This document shows positions 63,554 to 64,000 of a DNA stretch of 64,000 nucleotides, in pieces; positions within the stretch are counted from its first letter, which is position 1; each line of letters begins with the position of its first letter. The DNA comes from Sipunculus nudus. Its lineage: Eukaryota; Annelida; Sipuncula; Golfingiida; Sipunculidae. The notes under the pieces are model-generated. The model saw only the letters and a list, made by a program, of their open reading frames with translations. It made no database searches and was not told where the DNA came from. A program made the position numbers and the translations under genes. Location of the stretch: the NCBI GenBank assembly GCA_026874595.1, contig JAPPUL010000089.1:585001-649000 (forward strand). Direction: 5' to 3'.

Positions 63554-64000
63554 AGATAACAGATGTATTAATACCAGAAGCAATATCAGTTAACCTATCA
63601 AGCAAGACAAAAGATGAGGTTATAGAAGAGCTTGTTATGATGCTTTTTGTTTGTGCTCAGGATATATTATCAGATAAAGTTGCTAAAGATAAGCTAAGGA
63701 CGGCAATATTAGAACGAGAAAGCTTATCTAGTACGGGGATGAGTAATGGTCTTGCTATTCCGCACGCAAAAATTAGTGGAATAGATAGAATATTAATAGG
63801 AGTTGGAATATCTAAACAAGGTGTAGATTTTAATTCAGTAGACAAAGAAGTTGCTAAGATATTCTTTATACTGATATCCCCTAAGGAAGCAGGAGCAGAT
63901 CACGTAAAAGTGCTGGCACAAATAACACGTATTCTAAGAAAAGAAGAGGCAAGACAAGCTTTACTTGCATGTAATTCTAAAGAAGAGATTATAGCCTTTA
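63550..64000 (+). CDS. ptsN: PTS EIIA (PtsN/fructose-type) domain protein, cut by the window end
   Basis: A TTG overlapping the hpf TGA stop (TTGA, 63550) opens a frame that stays open to base 64000. It begins MKITDVLIPEAISVNLSSKTKDEVIEEL and contains GMSNGLAIPHAKISG with the phosphorylatable histidine, then FFILISPKEAGADHVKVLAQI, all typical of EIIA-Ntr/EIIA-Fru. In the lptB-rpoN-hpf-ptsN cluster PtsN is a regulatory phosphocarrier rather than a sugar transporter. The C-terminus lies outside the window. Confidence 0.9.
   Translation, partial: MKITDVLIPEAISVNLSSKTKDEVIEELVMMLFVCAQDILSDKVAKDKLRTAILERESLSSTGMSNGLAIPHAKISGIDRILIGVGISKQGVDFNSVDKEVAKIFFILISPKEAGADHVKVLAQITRILRKEEARQALLACNSKEEIIAF

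Overview
The window is a gene-dense, AT-rich stretch of chromosome from a Gram-negative (diderm) bacterium. Evidence for an outer membrane is a very large LptA/OstA-type protein with LptB, a beta-barrel outer-membrane protein, a SurA-type chaperone and a Pmp-repeat surface protein. Evidence for peptidoglycan is murC and wall-active domain proteins. A spirochaete is my best guess: relaxed lipoprotein boxes, three cyclic-nucleotide-binding proteins, many TPR proteins and ankyrin lipoproteins. No rRNA or phylogenetic marker was tested, so this is inference.

Layout. 1-320: the end of a Pmp-repeat gene broken at a poly-G tract. 321-13151: housekeeping genes yifB(comM), rplM, rpsI, alaS, trpB, trpA and accD, with a TAXI-type TRAP transporter placed between trpB and trpA. 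Relics of yifB, of the yifB-rplM intergenic region, of trpB and of trpA show that this block was once duplicated around the transporter and then collapsed. 13203-15058: a reverse-strand gene with SH3b, degenerate VanY-like and M14-like modules, plus a coupled small gene. 15127-19467: a giant TPR protein ending in a histidine-kinase ATPase domain that lacks the usual phospho-histidine. 19577-21633: glgC and a periplasmic double glycogen-binding-fold protein. 22021-34923: a metal-dependent hydrolase, two cNMP-binding proteins, tRNA-Arg(CCT), prfA, prmC, an NfeD-type protease, TPR proteins, murC, a LysM protein, a SurA-like isomerase and nusB.

34998-45299: an SH3b pseudogene and a terminator meet a long reverse-strand block. 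In transcription order this block is lutA, lutB, lutC, an FAD/Fe-S D-lactate-type dehydrogenase, a second TAXI-TRAP transporter and an outer-membrane beta-barrel gene carrying a ten-base C tract. It reads as a lactate (2-hydroxy acid) import and oxidation island. 45405-50529: four paralogous tandem ankyrin-repeat genes with signal sequences, three of them predicted lipoproteins, sharing leaders and flanks; the last in the array is frameshifted near its end.

50841-64000: a sigma-54-dependent NtrC-type regulator, phosphoglucomutase, a TPR protein, folC on the reverse strand, then a cell-envelope and sigma-54 block: a small membrane protein, a TPR protein, giant LptA-like, lptB, rpoN, a long HPF with an apparently repeated C-terminal domain, and the start of a PtsN-type EIIA gene cut by the window end. 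The most unusual signals are the duplication scar around trpBA, the homopolymer tracts in surface-protein genes, the ankyrin array with recent repeat expansion, and the TAXI-TRAP/Lut linkage that predicts a substrate for the transporter.
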